Shown: positions 19,099-27,193 of the stretch, one piece after another
Position numbering within the stretch: position 1 is the first letter of the stretch
Layout: each line of letters opens with the position of its first letter
Assembly: GCA_035541755.1 (NCBI GenBank)
Contig: DATKMQ010000040.1
Span: 1-49,084 of the forward strand
DNA length: 49,084 nucleotides
Origin: Syntrophorhabdaceae bacterium
GTDB lineage: Bacteria; Desulfobacterota; Syntrophorhabdia; Syntrophorhabdales; Syntrophorhabdaceae
Direction of reading: 5' to 3'
The notes under the pieces: model-generated
Told to the model about the DNA's origin: nothing
Database searches by the model: none
The model's input: only the letters and a program-made list of their open reading frames with translations
Position numbers and translations under genes: made by a program

Positions 19099-19145
19099 TT
19101 AAGTGCTTCTGGCGATTTGATCTTTAAATCGCCAAAAGCACTTAA
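19099..19145. repeat. 47-base near-perfect inverted repeat upstream of ffh
   Basis: TTAAGTGCTT (19099-19108) and GGCGATTT (19111-19118) pair with AAATCGCC (19126-19133) and AAGCACTTAA (19136-19145). This forms a stem of about 20 pairs with a single C-A mismatch and a seven-base loop. No U-run follows on the + strand. It ends three bases before the candidate ffh -35 box, so it could be an operator, a transcription stop or the end of a small repeat element. Confidence 0.7.
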
Positions 19146-19148
19146 TAA

Positions 19149-19177
19149 TTGACTATTTATGCTATTTCCATTAAACT
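19149..19177 (+). promoter_or_regulatory. candidate ffh promoter
   Basis: TTGACT (19149-19154), a 17-base spacer and TAAACT (19172-19177) fit a sigma-70 promoter. Transcription would begin around 19184, only about four bases before the ffh ATG at 19188, giving a nearly leaderless message. No Shine-Dalgarno sequence is present before that ATG, which fits. Confidence 0.5.
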
Positions 19178-19187
19178 ATCTGCCACA

Positions 19188-20519
19188 ATGTTCGAGAGAT
19201 TACAGGAAAGACTGGAAGCCACCTTCAAGAAATTGAGAGGCTACGGCAAACTGAGCGAGGCCAATATCAAAGATACCTTGAGGGAGGTCCGCGTCGCTCT
19301 GCTTGAGGCCGATGTGAATTACAAGGTGGCCAAGGATTTCCTGGACAGGGTCAAGGAAAAGGCAATGGGCGAGGACGTTGTCGCGAGCATCACACCTGGA
19401 CAGCAGTTCATTAAGATCGTCTATGACGAGCTCTGTGAGCTTTTGGGCTCTACGAACAAGCCGCTTGATGTAGCGGGCTCGCCTCCCGTGGCCGTCATGC
19501 TTATCGGCCTTCAGGGCTCGGGCAAGACCACGACCTGTGGGAAGCTGGCCCTCCATCTGAGAAAGAAAGGAAAAAGACCCTTGCTTGTGCCTACAGACGT
19601 CTACAGGCCGGCCGCAATCGACCAACTGGTGAAGGTGGGCAAGCAGATCAATGTCCCCGCTTTTATGATGGAAGACACACGAGATCCGCTTACAATCTGC
19701 AAAGAGGCCAAGGCCTACGCCATGAAGAACAGCTTCGATACCTTGATCGTGGACACGGCAGGACGGCTGCACATAGATGATGCTATGGTAAACGAGGTTG
19801 TCGCGCAGAAAAAGTTCCTAAACCCTCGGGAGACGCTGCTCGTGCTCGACGCCATGACCGGCCAGGACGCCGTGACCATTGCTGGCACGTTTAACGAAAA
19901 AGTCGGGGTCGACGGCGTTATTTTTACCAAGTTAGACGGTGACACGCGGGGCGGCGCGGCCATTTCCATTAAAGCGGTCACAGGAAAGCCCATCAAATTC
20001 GTGGGCACCGGCGAGAAACTTGACGCACTGGAGCCTTTTTACCCTGACAGGATGGCGTCCCGTATACTCGGCATGGGGGACGTGGTCTCCCTTGTGGAGC
20101 GCGCCCAGGATTTATTTGACGAGAAACAGGCCCTGGAGTTTGAGCGCAAGCTCAAAAGGGATGAGTTTACGCTCGAAGACTTCAGCGCGCAGATAAAGCA
20201 GATGAAGAAACTCGGTTCTATGGAATCGATTCTCGGTATGATCCCCGGTCTGGGAAAGTTCAAAGGGGCTATTGATTTTGCTCAAGCGGAGAAAGATATT
20301 AAGAAGACAGAGGCCATTATCAGCTCCATGACGGCGAAAGAGAGACTCTATCCCAGCATCATAGACGGAAGTAGGAGGGTCCGCATCTCCAAAGGCAGCG
20401 GAACTCAAGTCCACGATGTTAACGAGCTCTTAAAAAGGTACATGGAAACCAAGAAGATGATCAAGAAGCTCACAAAGGGAGGCATGAAAGGCCTCCAGAG
20501 GCAACAACTATTCCGATAG
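19188..20519 (+). CDS. ffh: signal recognition particle protein Ffh
   Basis: This 443-residue GTPase binds signal sequences and 4.5S RNA and delivers nascent membrane proteins to FtsY. The N domain (about 1-95) is followed by the G domain with P-loop GLQGSGKTT (about 107-115), DTAGRLHID and [11 protein letters not shown]. The methionine-rich M domain contains [20 protein letters not shown]. The start is the ATG at 19188 giving [20 protein letters not shown], the canonical N-terminus. No ribosome binding site precedes it. rpsP follows after 11 bases. Confidence 0.96.
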   Translation: MFERLQERLEATFKKLRGYGKLSEANIKDTLREVRVALLEADVNYKVAKDFLDRVKEKAMGEDVVASITPGQQFIKIVYDELCELLGSTNKPLDVAGSPPVAVMLIGLQGSGKTTTCGKLALHLRKKGKRPLLVPTDVYRPAAIDQLVKVGKQINVPAFMMEDTRDPLTICKEAKAYAMKNSFDTLIVDTAGRLHIDDAMVNEVVAQKKFLNPRETLLVLDAMTGQDAVTIAGTFNEKVGVDGVIFTKLDGDTRGGAAISIKAVTGKPIKFVGTGEKLDALEPFYPDRMASRILGMGDVVSLVERAQDLFDEKQALEFERKLKRDEFTLEDFSAQIKQMKKLGSMESILGMIPGLGKFKGAIDFAQAEKDIKKTEAIISSMTAKERLYPSIIDGSRRVRISKGSGTQVHDVNELLKRYMETKKMIKKLTKGGMKGLQRQQLFR

Positions 20520-20530
20520 GAGGTGGAGAT

Positions 20531-20773
20531 TTGGCGGTAAAATTCAGATTGACGAGGTTCGGTTCCAAGAAGAAACCATTTTACAGGATTGTAGTCGCAG
20601 ACGAGAGATCGCCGAGAGACGGCCGGTTTATAGAGAAGGTGGGATTGTATGATCCGCTGAAAGAGCCCGCGCTCATAAACCTCGACAAAGAGAAGATAAA
20701 GTCCTGGTACGAAAAAGGGGTAAGGCCCACGAAGACCGTGGAAAACCTATTCAAAAAGGAAGGGGTTCTGTAG
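20531..20773 (+). CDS. rpsP: 30S ribosomal protein S16
   Basis: This 80-residue small-subunit protein begins [20 protein letters not shown] and continues [20 protein letters not shown], the S16 signature. Translation starts at TTG (20531), with GGAGGTGGAGAT just upstream; no ATG fits. It follows ffh and precedes khpA-rimM-trmD-rplS, the common bacterial S16 cluster. Confidence 0.96.
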   Translation: MAVKFRLTRFGSKKKPFYRIVVADERSPRDGRFIEKVGLYDPLKEPALINLDKEKIKSWYEKGVRPTKTVENLFKKEGVL

Positions 20774-20804
20774 GAATTACCATAAAACTTATGGAGGTGG
20801 ACCT

Positions 20805-21038
20805 GTGTTGAAAGAGCTGATCGAGTACATCGCGAAGGCATTGGTAGACAGTCCGGATCAAGTAAGGGTATCGGAAATCGAGGGAGAAAAGACCTCGGTC
20901 ATAGAGCTCAATGTTGCCAAGGATGATCTCGGAAAGGTTATCGGAAAACAGGGGAGAACCGCACGGGCCATGAGAACCATACTGAGCGCCGCTTCAACCA
21001 AGGTGAAGAAGAGGGCGGTGCTCGAGATTATCGAGTAA
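20805..21038 (+). CDS. khpA: KH-domain RNA-binding protein KhpA
   Basis: This 77-residue single-KH protein (former YlqC/UPF0109) has the GxxG loop in [20 protein letters not shown] (about residues 44-63). It is an RNA-binding protein conserved between rpsP and rimM and often works with KhpB. ATGGAGGTGG precedes the start; either the GTG at 20805 or the adjacent TTG at 20808 could be used. Its stop codon TAA shares a base with the rimM ATG. Confidence 0.92.
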   Translation: MLKELIEYIAKALVDSPDQVRVSEIEGEKTSVIELNVAKDDLGKVIGKQGRTARAMRTILSAASTKVKKRAVLEIIE

Positions 21039-21538
21039 TGAAGTGGATCCCCGTGGGCCGGGTCGTATCCACCCACGGTACCAGGGGAGAAGTAAAGTTT
21101 CGCTATTACAACGAGGTACAGGAAGATTTCCTTGGCTATACCTCGCTATTCGTGGGAAAGGATGAAGTCAAAACCGAGATCAGACCGGCTCGGGTCAAAT
21201 TCCGGCAAGACTCAGTGTATATACAATTCCATGGTCTTAACAACCTCGACGAGGTCTCTTTTCTTGTAAACAAGGAACTTTATGTGCGGGAGACAGACCT
21301 CGCGGACCTGAAAGAGGACGAATACTATGAGTATCAGCTTATCGGTCTTAACGTGACGAACCTGAACAAGGAAACGATAGGAAGGGTGGAATCGGTATTG
21401 CACACCGGGGCGAGTGATGTGCTGGTCGTGGCCGGTAAGGAAAAGGAGCTCATGGTGCCCCTCATTGAGGGCTACGTGACCGATATCGACATGAAGAACG
21501 GCACGATTTGTGTTGACGAGAAGGCGCTGTCCCTGTGA
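21038..21538 (+). CDS. rimM: ribosome maturation factor RimM
   Basis: This 166-residue factor assists 30S head assembly and binds S19. The N-terminal domain starts WIPVGRVVSTHGTRGEVKFR, and the C-terminal PRC-barrel contains DVLVVAGKEKELMVPLIEGY. It overlaps khpA by one base (TAATG) and trmD by four (GTGA), so it is translated within a coupled cluster. Confidence 0.94.
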   Translation: MKWIPVGRVVSTHGTRGEVKFRYYNEVQEDFLGYTSLFVGKDEVKTEIRPARVKFRQDSVYIQFHGLNNLDEVSFLVNKELYVRETDLADLKEDEYYEYQLIGLNVTNLNKETIGRVESVLHTGASDVLVVAGKEKELMVPLIEGYVTDIDMKNGTICVDEKALSL

Positions 21539-22269
21539 TTTTTTCTATCCTTACGCTCTTTCCCGCAATCTTTGAGTCGCCGCTCGCCGAGAGCATCATA
21601 AAGAAAGCGGTGGATAAGGGCCTCATTCGTTTCGACATCGTCAACATCCGGGATTTTGCGGAAGATGTACACAGAACTTGCGATGACAGCCCTTACGGCG
21701 GCGGCCCCGGCATGGTGATGAAGGTTGACCCCATCTACAGGGCCGTAAAGGATGTAGAGAACCGGTTCACTAAGCCCAAAATCGTTCTTCTGACGCCCCA
21801 GGGAAAGACCTTGAACCAGGTCACGGCCGAGCGTCTTGCCAGAGCGGCGCATATCTGTCTCGTCTGCGGACGCTACGAAGGGGTGGACGAGCGCGTGCTC
21901 GAATTTGTCGATGAAGAGATCTCCGTGGGAGACTATGTAGTTTCGGGAGGGGAATTTCCCGCCCTTGTTTTGATTGACGCGGTATCTCGGTGTATTCCGG
22001 GAGTTCTTGGCAACGAGGAATCGGTAACGAACGAGAGTTTCAAAGGATCGCTCCTTGAATATCCTCAGTACACGAGGCCCGAGACATTCGCAGGATTACG
22101 GGTGCCCGAAGTGCTACTCTCGGGCAACCACGAAGAAATCCGGAAGTGGAGGAAGAAGGAGGCCATCAGAAAGACGATTCTCAAGCGCCCTGATCTGTTG
22201 GACGGGTTCGTGCCGGGCGATGAAGAGCGCAAAATGATGAGAGAAATCATGGAGGAGATACCTGAGTAA
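21535..22269 (+). CDS. trmD: tRNA (guanine-N1-)-methyltransferase TrmD
   Basis: This 244-residue enzyme methylates G37 of tRNAs with S-adenosylmethionine, preventing +1 frameshifts. The trefoil-knot motifs are all present: DDSPYGGGPGMVMKVDPI, LVCGRYEGVDERVLEFVDEE and ISVGDYVVSGGEFPALVLID with VSRCIPGVLGNEES. The start is GTG at 21535, overlapping the rimM stop. The next gene begins within its last codons. Confidence 0.96.
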   Translation: MIFSILTLFPAIFESPLAESIIKKAVDKGLIRFDIVNIRDFAEDVHRTCDDSPYGGGPGMVMKVDPIYRAVKDVENRFTKPKIVLLTPQGKTLNQVTAERLARAAHICLVCGRYEGVDERVLEFVDEEISVGDYVVSGGEFPALVLIDAVSRCIPGVLGNEESVTNESFKGSLLEYPQYTRPETFAGLRVPEVLLSGNHEEIRKWRKKEAIRKTILKRPDLLDGFVPGDEERKMMREIMEEIPE

Positions 22270-22834
22270 GGTCAGCATAGGGGTGATTCACTACCCTGTC
22301 TATGACAAAAGGGGTGAGATCGTGGCAACGAGTGTCACGAACCTGGAAATACATGATATTGCACGAACATGCATGACTTTTGGTATTGACTTATGCTATA
22401 TTGTAACGCCTCTTATAAAACAACGGGAGATCGCTGAAAAGCTCATCCGCCACTGGGTTCACGGATATGGAGCCACATACAATCCCGCAAGGGGCGAGGC
22501 ATTACGGAAGGTACGGATTATGGCCACGGCCGAGGAAATGATCGACCATATGGGGCGGGAGGAGAGGCCCCTTGTGGTGGGCACGTCGTCGCGAGAGAGG
22601 GCCCATAAAGCCGTGACGTATCAGGAACTGAACGGATTCATCCAAAGGGAGGCGCGGCCATGTGTTGTGCTTTTCGGCACGGGATGGGGCCTTGCAGACG
22701 AAATCGTCGATGGGTGCGACAAGATGCTTGTTCCCATCAGGGGAAAAGGCAATTATAACCACCTCTCCCTGAGGGTAGCGATAGGTATTATACTTGACAG
22801 AATTTTCGGCGAAAGAGGAGGACACAATGAATGA
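22262..22834 (+). CDS. SAM-dependent RNA methyltransferase-like protein, probable CTG start
   Basis: This is a SPOUT-type RNA methyltransferase relative often found between trmD and rplS. Motifs include [20 protein letters not shown] near the start and [20 protein letters not shown] near the end. The first beta-strand (SIGVIHYPV) lies upstream of the only conventional start (GTG 22283). The in-frame CTG at 22262 would include it (190 residues) and has GGAGGAG six bases before it. The frame closes at a TGA at 22238. It overlaps the end of trmD and the start of rplS. The RNA target is unknown. Confidence 0.8.
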   Translation: MSKVSIGVIHYPVYDKRGEIVATSVTNLEIHDIARTCMTFGIDLCYIVTPLIKQREIAEKLIRHWVHGYGATYNPARGEALRKVRIMATAEEMIDHMGREERPLVVGTSSRERAHKAVTYQELNGFIQREARPCVVLFGTGWGLADEIVDGCDKMLVPIRGKGNYNHLSLRVAIGIILDRIFGERGGHNE

Positions 22835-23174
22835 AATGATCGATTTGATGGAAAAAGAGCATATGAGACTTGACCTGCCCGAGGTCAAGGTTGGCGATAA
22901 CGTAAAAGTCTATACGCGTATCTTTGAGGGTGACAAGGAGAGGATTCAGGTCTTCGAAGGTGTTGTGATCCGCAAGAGAGGCGGCAACACAAAAACCACC
23001 TTCACCGTACGGAAGGTTTCCTACGGCGTAGGCATCGAGAAAACGTTTCCCATGCATTCACCCTTAATTGACGCCATAGAGACGACCGGCAAGAGCAAGG
23101 TGAGACGTTCGAAACTCTACTATCTGCGGAGCCTCAAAGGCAAGGCCGCGAAGCTGAAAGAAAAAAGAGATTAA
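22827..23174 (+). CDS. rplS: 50S ribosomal protein L19
   Basis: This 115-residue protein sits at the subunit interface. The core [20 protein letters not shown] followed by [20 protein letters not shown] is diagnostic. The start is the ATG at 22827 with AGAGGAGG five bases upstream; an ATG three codons later is possible. It overlaps the methyltransferase stop by eight bases and shares a base with the rnhB start (TAATG). Confidence 0.95.
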   Translation: MNEMIDLMEKEHMRLDLPEVKVGDNVKVYTRIFEGDKERIQVFEGVVIRKRGGNTKTTFTVRKVSYGVGIEKTFPMHSPLIDAIETTGKSKVRRSKLYYLRSLKGKAAKLKEKRD

Positions 23175-23758
23175 TGAAGTGTCTGCTTGCAGGTCTTGTA
23201 GGCGGGATAGATGAGGCCGGGAGAGGGCCTCTCGCCGGACCTGTTGTTTCTTCCTGTGTTGTCTGGCAGTATATGCCCCGGGATACAAAAGGCGTCATTG
23301 ATTCCAAGCTGTTAGGCGAGCCGGACAGGGTGCGTCTATTTTCGTGGATCCTGGAGAATGCCTCACGTGTGGGCATAGGCATGGCGAGCCATGAAGAGAT
23401 CGACCGGATAAACATCCTCAGGGCAAGCCTTCTTTCCATGGAGAGAGCCCTTATCGCCACGGGTGTCATGCCAGCGCTCATTCTCGTAGACGGAAATCAC
23501 AGCCTCAATGACCATCCCCAGGCAAAAGCCGTGGTCAAGGGTGATAGAAAGTGTTTTTACATCGCCTCTGCATCGATCATTGCAAAAGTAGTAAGAGACC
23601 GGATTATGGATGCCTACCACCTGGTCTATCCTCAATATGATTTCAACAAGCATAAAGGTTATCCTACAAAGGGCCATAAACTGGCCATTGCGAGGCACGG
23701 CGTCTCTCCGATTCACCGCAAGACCTTTCGAGGCGTGAGAGAGTATTGTGCTGAATAA
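23174..23758 (+). CDS. rnhB: ribonuclease HII
   Basis: This 194-residue nuclease removes ribonucleotides from DNA and RNA-DNA hybrids. GGIDEAGRGPLAGPVVSS (about residues 10-27) supplies the first two acidic residues. LILVDGNHSL supplies the third. ASIIAKVVRDRIMDAYHLVY and FNKHKGYPTKGHKLAI are further signatures. It overlaps rplS and yraN, continuing the coupled cluster. Confidence 0.95.
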   Translation: MKCLLAGLVGGIDEAGRGPLAGPVVSSCVVWQYMPRDTKGVIDSKLLGEPDRVRLFSWILENASRVGIGMASHEEIDRINILRASLLSMERALIATGVMPALILVDGNHSLNDHPQAKAVVKGDRKCFYIASASIIAKVVRDRIMDAYHLVYPQYDFNKHKGYPTKGHKLAIARHGVSPIHRKTFRGVREYCAE

Positions 23759-24113
23759 GAAAGAAATAGGCGCCGAGGGCGAAGGCCTGGCCGTAAAAGC
23801 TCTGAAAAAGCAGGGCTACAAGATCATCGAGAAGAACTATCGAACAAGGTTCGGCGAGATCGATATCATCGCCGAGGAAAAGGGGTACCTGGTATTCATC
23901 GAGGTGAAGCGCCGCAGTTTCGCCTCTTTCGGAGCCTCCCTCGACGCCGTCGATGAAAAGAAGAAAGATCATATGATTCGAGCCGCCGCCTACTACCTCA
24001 AGGATCGTAGGTGCTTCAACAGAAAAGTGCGCTTTGACGTAGTAGGTATTGACGACGACAGGTTGAAAATTGTGCGCCATGCGTTTATAGTAGAAGAGGA
24101 TTCCCGAACATGA
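23748..24113 (+). CDS. yraN: YraN-family (UPF0102) nuclease-fold protein
   Basis: This 121-residue protein has a restriction-endonuclease-like core: RTRFGEIDIIAEEKGYLVFI followed by EVKRRS gives the E-D-ExK arrangement. It is usually found next to rnhB, as here, and its cellular role is not settled. GTG at 23748 is the start, overlapping rnhB by 11 bases. Its stop overlaps the larB start (ATGA). Confidence 0.9.
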   Translation: MLNKKEIGAEGEGLAVKALKKQGYKIIEKNYRTRFGEIDIIAEEKGYLVFIEVKRRSFASFGASLDAVDEKKKDHMIRAAAYYLKDRRCFNRKVRFDVVGIDDDRLKIVRHAFIVEEDSRT

Positions 24114-24856
24114 TCGACGAGAAGGTGATGAGATTGCTCAGGTCTGTAGAAGAGGGGAAGGTGTCCGTAAACGACGCCTACAAAGCCCTTCAGGACATGC
24201 CATATGAAGATTTGAGCCATACCAAGGTGGATCACCACAGGGTCATGAGAAAAGGTCTTCAGGAAGTCATATTTGGCCAGGGCAAGGCACTCAACCAGAT
24301 TATCGACATCGTTGCGTCCATGCGCAAGAGAAACCAGGATGTGCTCGCGACCCGTATCGATAAGAAGGCCGGTGGGGTCCTCAAAAAGAGATTTCCAGCC
24401 GGTACCTATCATGAAGCGGCGCGGTGTTTCGCTATTATGAAACGGTCGACAAAAAAATTGGGCAAAGGGATGATTCTCGTTATATCGGCCGGCACGAGCG
24501 ACATCCCCGTAGCTGAAGAGGCTTACGTGACGTCGGTGTTCTTCGGGAATGAGACAGAGAAGCTCTATGACGTGGGCGTGGCAGGCATTCACCGGCTCTT
24601 CGGAAATCTTGACGTCGTGAAGAAAGCCAAAGTGATCATCGTGGCTGCCGGCATGGAAGGTGCCCTGCCATCCATTGTGGGCGGTATCGTAGGAGTGCCG
24701 GTTCTCGCGGTGCCTACAAGCGTTGGCTACGGCGCGAGCTTCGGAGGACTTACCGCCCTTCTCGCCATGCTCAATTCGTGTTCCACCGTTTCTGTTTTCA
24801 ATATCGACAATGGTTTCGGTGCTGCATACTTTGCAACCTTGATAAACAGACTATGA
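24110..24856 (+). CDS. larB: nickel-pincer cofactor biosynthesis protein LarB
   Basis: This 248-residue enzyme carboxylates and hydrolyses nicotinic acid adenine dinucleotide, the first step to the nickel-pincer nucleotide. The C-terminal half resembles AIR carboxylase (PurE): LVISAGTSDIPVAEEAYVTS, AAGMEGALPSIVGGIVGVPV and VPTSVGYGASFGGLTALLAM. It overlaps larC by four bases. Together they imply an NPN-dependent enzyme such as a lactate or other hydroxyacid racemase elsewhere; larE is not in the window. Confidence 0.93.
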   Translation: MIDEKVMRLLRSVEEGKVSVNDAYKALQDMPYEDLSHTKVDHHRVMRKGLQEVIFGQGKALNQIIDIVASMRKRNQDVLATRIDKKAGGVLKKRFPAGTYHEAARCFAIMKRSTKKLGKGMILVISAGTSDIPVAEEAYVTSVFFGNETEKLYDVGVAGIHRLFGNLDVVKKAKVIIVAAGMEGALPSIVGGIVGVPVLAVPTSVGYGASFGGLTALLAMLNSCSTVSVFNIDNGFGAAYFATLINRL

Positions 24857-26022
24857 AAATATTGGTTATTGATCCCATTTTCGGCATAAGCGGCGACATG
24901 ATGATTAGTGCCATGATCGACGCCGGGATGCCCTTTCAAGAGGTTCAGGACATGCTCAGGAAGATACCGAAGCCCCTGCCGGCCATGGCTCCCGAACGAC
25001 TGACGCAGGGGGTGATCGACGGTGTCCATCTTGCCATCGGCAAAAGCGAGCTCCATCTCACCATAGGTGAGATGCAACAGATAATCAGTAAGATCGATGT
25101 GGAAGAGAAGATAAAACAGGACGCTCAGTCCATGCTCGATATTATCCTCGACGCCGAATCCAAGATACACGGCATACGACGAGACGAGCTCCATCTCCAC
25201 GAGCTCTCCCACGTGGACACGCTCATAGACCTTCTATGCGTGGCCAAGGGAATGAACTATTTCAAAATAGAAAAGGTATATTGCGGGGCCGTGCCCTGTG
25301 GCAGAGGCACCATCGCCACGGCCCACGGGATCATCCCGAACCCACCGCCGGTCACCCTTGAGATACTCTCGGGCCATGCTATAGTCCTCTATGATGAACC
25401 TCTCGAACTGACGACCCCTACGGGTGCGACGATAGTGAGACACTACGCGAAAGACAAAAATGCGTCCCCGCCTTTCGTCGTCGAGAGAATCGGTTACGGC
25501 CTCGGGACATACAAGACGGCGAAACCGGACGCGCTCAGGATATTTATCGGCTCAGTTGAGACGGCGTTGTCGGACGAGCACGTGTTCGTCGTTGAATGCG
25601 ATCTCGATGATATGGAGACCGAGTATATGGGGGCAGCTGCGGACAGGATACGCGCAAGTGGAGCCCTTGATGTGCTCTATTTCCCGGTCCATATGAAAAA
25701 GGGAAGACCCGGCATACGCGTTTGCGCGACAGTCTCCTCTGAAAAACTTGAAGACGTTATCGAGAACATCTTTCAGGAGACCTCCACATTCGGCGTGAGA
25801 GTCGCGCGCGAAGGCCGCCGTATTCTGAGAAGGAAAGAAACAACCGTTGAGACCTCCTACGGACCGATTCGCGTTAAGAACGGTTTTGACGCTCAGGGGA
25901 GACTCGTGAAAACCCACATCGAATTCGAAGACATAAAGAAGATTGCCGACGAAAAAGGTCTTCCGTACAGGCTCCTCCTCGATTCGGTGAGGTTAGAGAT
26001 AGGACACCGGAACAGATCATAG
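24853..26022 (+). CDS. larC: nickel insertion protein LarC
   Basis: This 389-residue CTP-dependent protein inserts nickel to complete the nickel-pincer nucleotide. MKILVIDPIFGISGDMMISA begins the protein, and HLHELSHVDTLIDLLCVAKG with TPTGATIVRHYA are family motifs. It is a single continuous frame, unlike the larC1/larC2 pair joined by frameshifting in Lactiplantibacillus. The start is the ATG at 24853 overlapping the larB stop; earlier in-frame starts lie within larB. It ends the co-directional run that began at ffh. Confidence 0.93.
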   Translation: MKILVIDPIFGISGDMMISAMIDAGMPFQEVQDMLRKIPKPLPAMAPERLTQGVIDGVHLAIGKSELHLTIGEMQQIISKIDVEEKIKQDAQSMLDIILDAESKIHGIRRDELHLHELSHVDTLIDLLCVAKGMNYFKIEKVYCGAVPCGRGTIATAHGIIPNPPPVTLEILSGHAIVLYDEPLELTTPTGATIVRHYAKDKNASPPFVVERIGYGLGTYKTAKPDALRIFIGSVETALSDEHVFVVECDLDDMETEYMGAAADRIRASGALDVLYFPVHMKKGRPGIRVCATVSSEKLEDVIENIFQETSTFGVRVAREGRRILRRKETTVETSYGPIRVKNGFDAQGRLVKTHIEFEDIKKIADEKGLPYRLLLDSVRLEIGHRNRS

Positions 26023-26058
26023 AAAGAAGCCACGAGTAACTGAGTCGGTCTTCTCGAT

Positions 26059-26697
26059 CTATTTTGCCGCGTTCTTCATTTCGTCGCGGAATTTCTCCGC
26101 GCATTCCGGGCAAATGCAGTGGGTAAACATTGCGTTGGTATGCCTGGTGAAATAGGCCTCCAGCTGGTCCCAGTAACCCTCATCGTCTCGTATTTTTTTG
26201 CAGGAGGCGCAGATTGGTATGAATCCTCTCAGGGTCTTTATCTCCGCGAGAGCTTCCTGTAAATTTGCGATCAGTTTCTTCTGCTCTCTTTCTTTTTCTC
26301 TGAGAGCGTTCTCTGCCCGTTTGATCCGTTCCATGGACTGTACCCTGGCGAGAAGCTCCCTATTGGAAATGGGTTTGACGATATAACCGTCAGCCCCGCT
26401 GTTCAAGCCCTCCGCCTGGTAGTCGGAAGAGATCCGGACCCCCGACGTAAGAATGACAAACGTGTCTCGTAACCTCTCCTCTGCCTTAATCTGTCTACAT
26501 ATCTCAGTACCCGAGGCGTCGGGAAGCATCACGTCGAGCAAGACGAGATCGGGTTGCTCACGCCGAAGAATTTCAAGACATTCGCGCCCTGTTTCAGCTT
26601 GAAGCACCTCATATCCCCCCCTTGTCAAAACCGCGATCGCCAAAAGGAGGAGCTCCGGGTCGTCGTCCGTTACGAGCACTTTCATCGTTTCATTCAC
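26059..26697 (-). CDS. response regulator with C-terminal cysteine-rich domain
   Basis: This 212-residue protein has an N-terminal receiver domain (about residues 5-120). The acidic pocket DDD is near residue 11, the phospho-acceptor is D55 in LVLLDVMLP, and the conserved lysine is in GYIVKP. A coiled-coil linker (about 120-155) leads to a Cys-rich end, FIPICASCKKIRDDEGYW with HCICPECAEKF, a likely metal site. There is no DNA-binding domain, so output is probably by protein contact. No kinase is adjacent. Confidence 0.9.
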   Translation of the reverse strand: MNETMKVLVTDDDPELLLLAIAVLTRGGYEVLQAETGRECLEILRREQPDLVLLDVMLPDASGTEICRQIKAEERLRDTFVILTSGVRISSDYQAEGLNSGADGYIVKPISNRELLARVQSMERIKRAENALREKEREQKKLIANLQEALAEIKTLRGFIPICASCKKIRDDEGYWDQLEAYFTRHTNAMFTHCICPECAEKFRDEMKNAAK

Positions 26698-26896
26698 GTG
26701 TGGCCTCGCCGGGGTGTTTTGCCGGTCCGTAATCCCGGTGCCGCCTCGTAACGCAACGTATCTTTTTTTGTTGTATACTCCGTACGATCATATGCTCAGT
26801 CTGTCTTTGTTTAACAATATGGTCAATATAGTGATGAAGAACTCGGGCGTCAACCTCTTGAAAAATATTTTGTGAAAAGATTGAAGATGATCGCTC

Positions 26897-27190
26897 TTAC
26901 GATCTGTTCTTAAGAAAGAACCGCAGGTCCTTGAACAGACCTTCTTTGATATTTCTATCGATCTTTGTGATGATATCGACCTTCATATATTTTAGCTGGG
27001 AAAGCCAGAGGGGATCGTCGACTTCAACATAGAGGACTCGGTTGCTCACGTTGGCGGGCCGCGCGTGGCTTGCCGTTTTTTCTCCCACGATTTCCTCCCA
27101 GGAGCTGAAGATCTTGATCTCTTCCAGATCCTTGATGTTGTAGTCTTTGAGAACTTTTCTGAGGGCGCCTCTCAAGGGGACAAAAGCCAT
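26897..27190 (-). CDS. DUF721 (DciA-like) protein
   Basis: This 97-residue protein is built around the DUF721 core, IFSSWEEIVGEKTASHARPA followed by VLYVEVDDPLWLSQLKYMKV. DUF721 proteins include DciA, which loads the replicative helicase in bacteria without DnaC. Whether this short version does so is inferred. It lies three bases after metG and is last in its transcription unit. Confidence 0.82.
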   Translation of the reverse strand: MAFVPLRGALRKVLKDYNIKDLEEIKIFSSWEEIVGEKTASHARPANVSNRVLYVEVDDPLWLSQLKYMKVDIITKIDRNIKEGLFKDLRFFLKNRS

Positions 27191-27193
27191 TAT

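Noticed and set aside
19000-19145. SRP 4.5S RNA gene next to ffh
   Set aside because: The fold is suggestive, but the conserved GGTCAGGTCCGGAAGGAAGC-type loop is not present.
18709-19152. 147-codon plus-strand frame before ffh
   Set aside because: Arginine- and serine-rich translation of the inverted-repeat region, no ribosome binding site, no domain signature.
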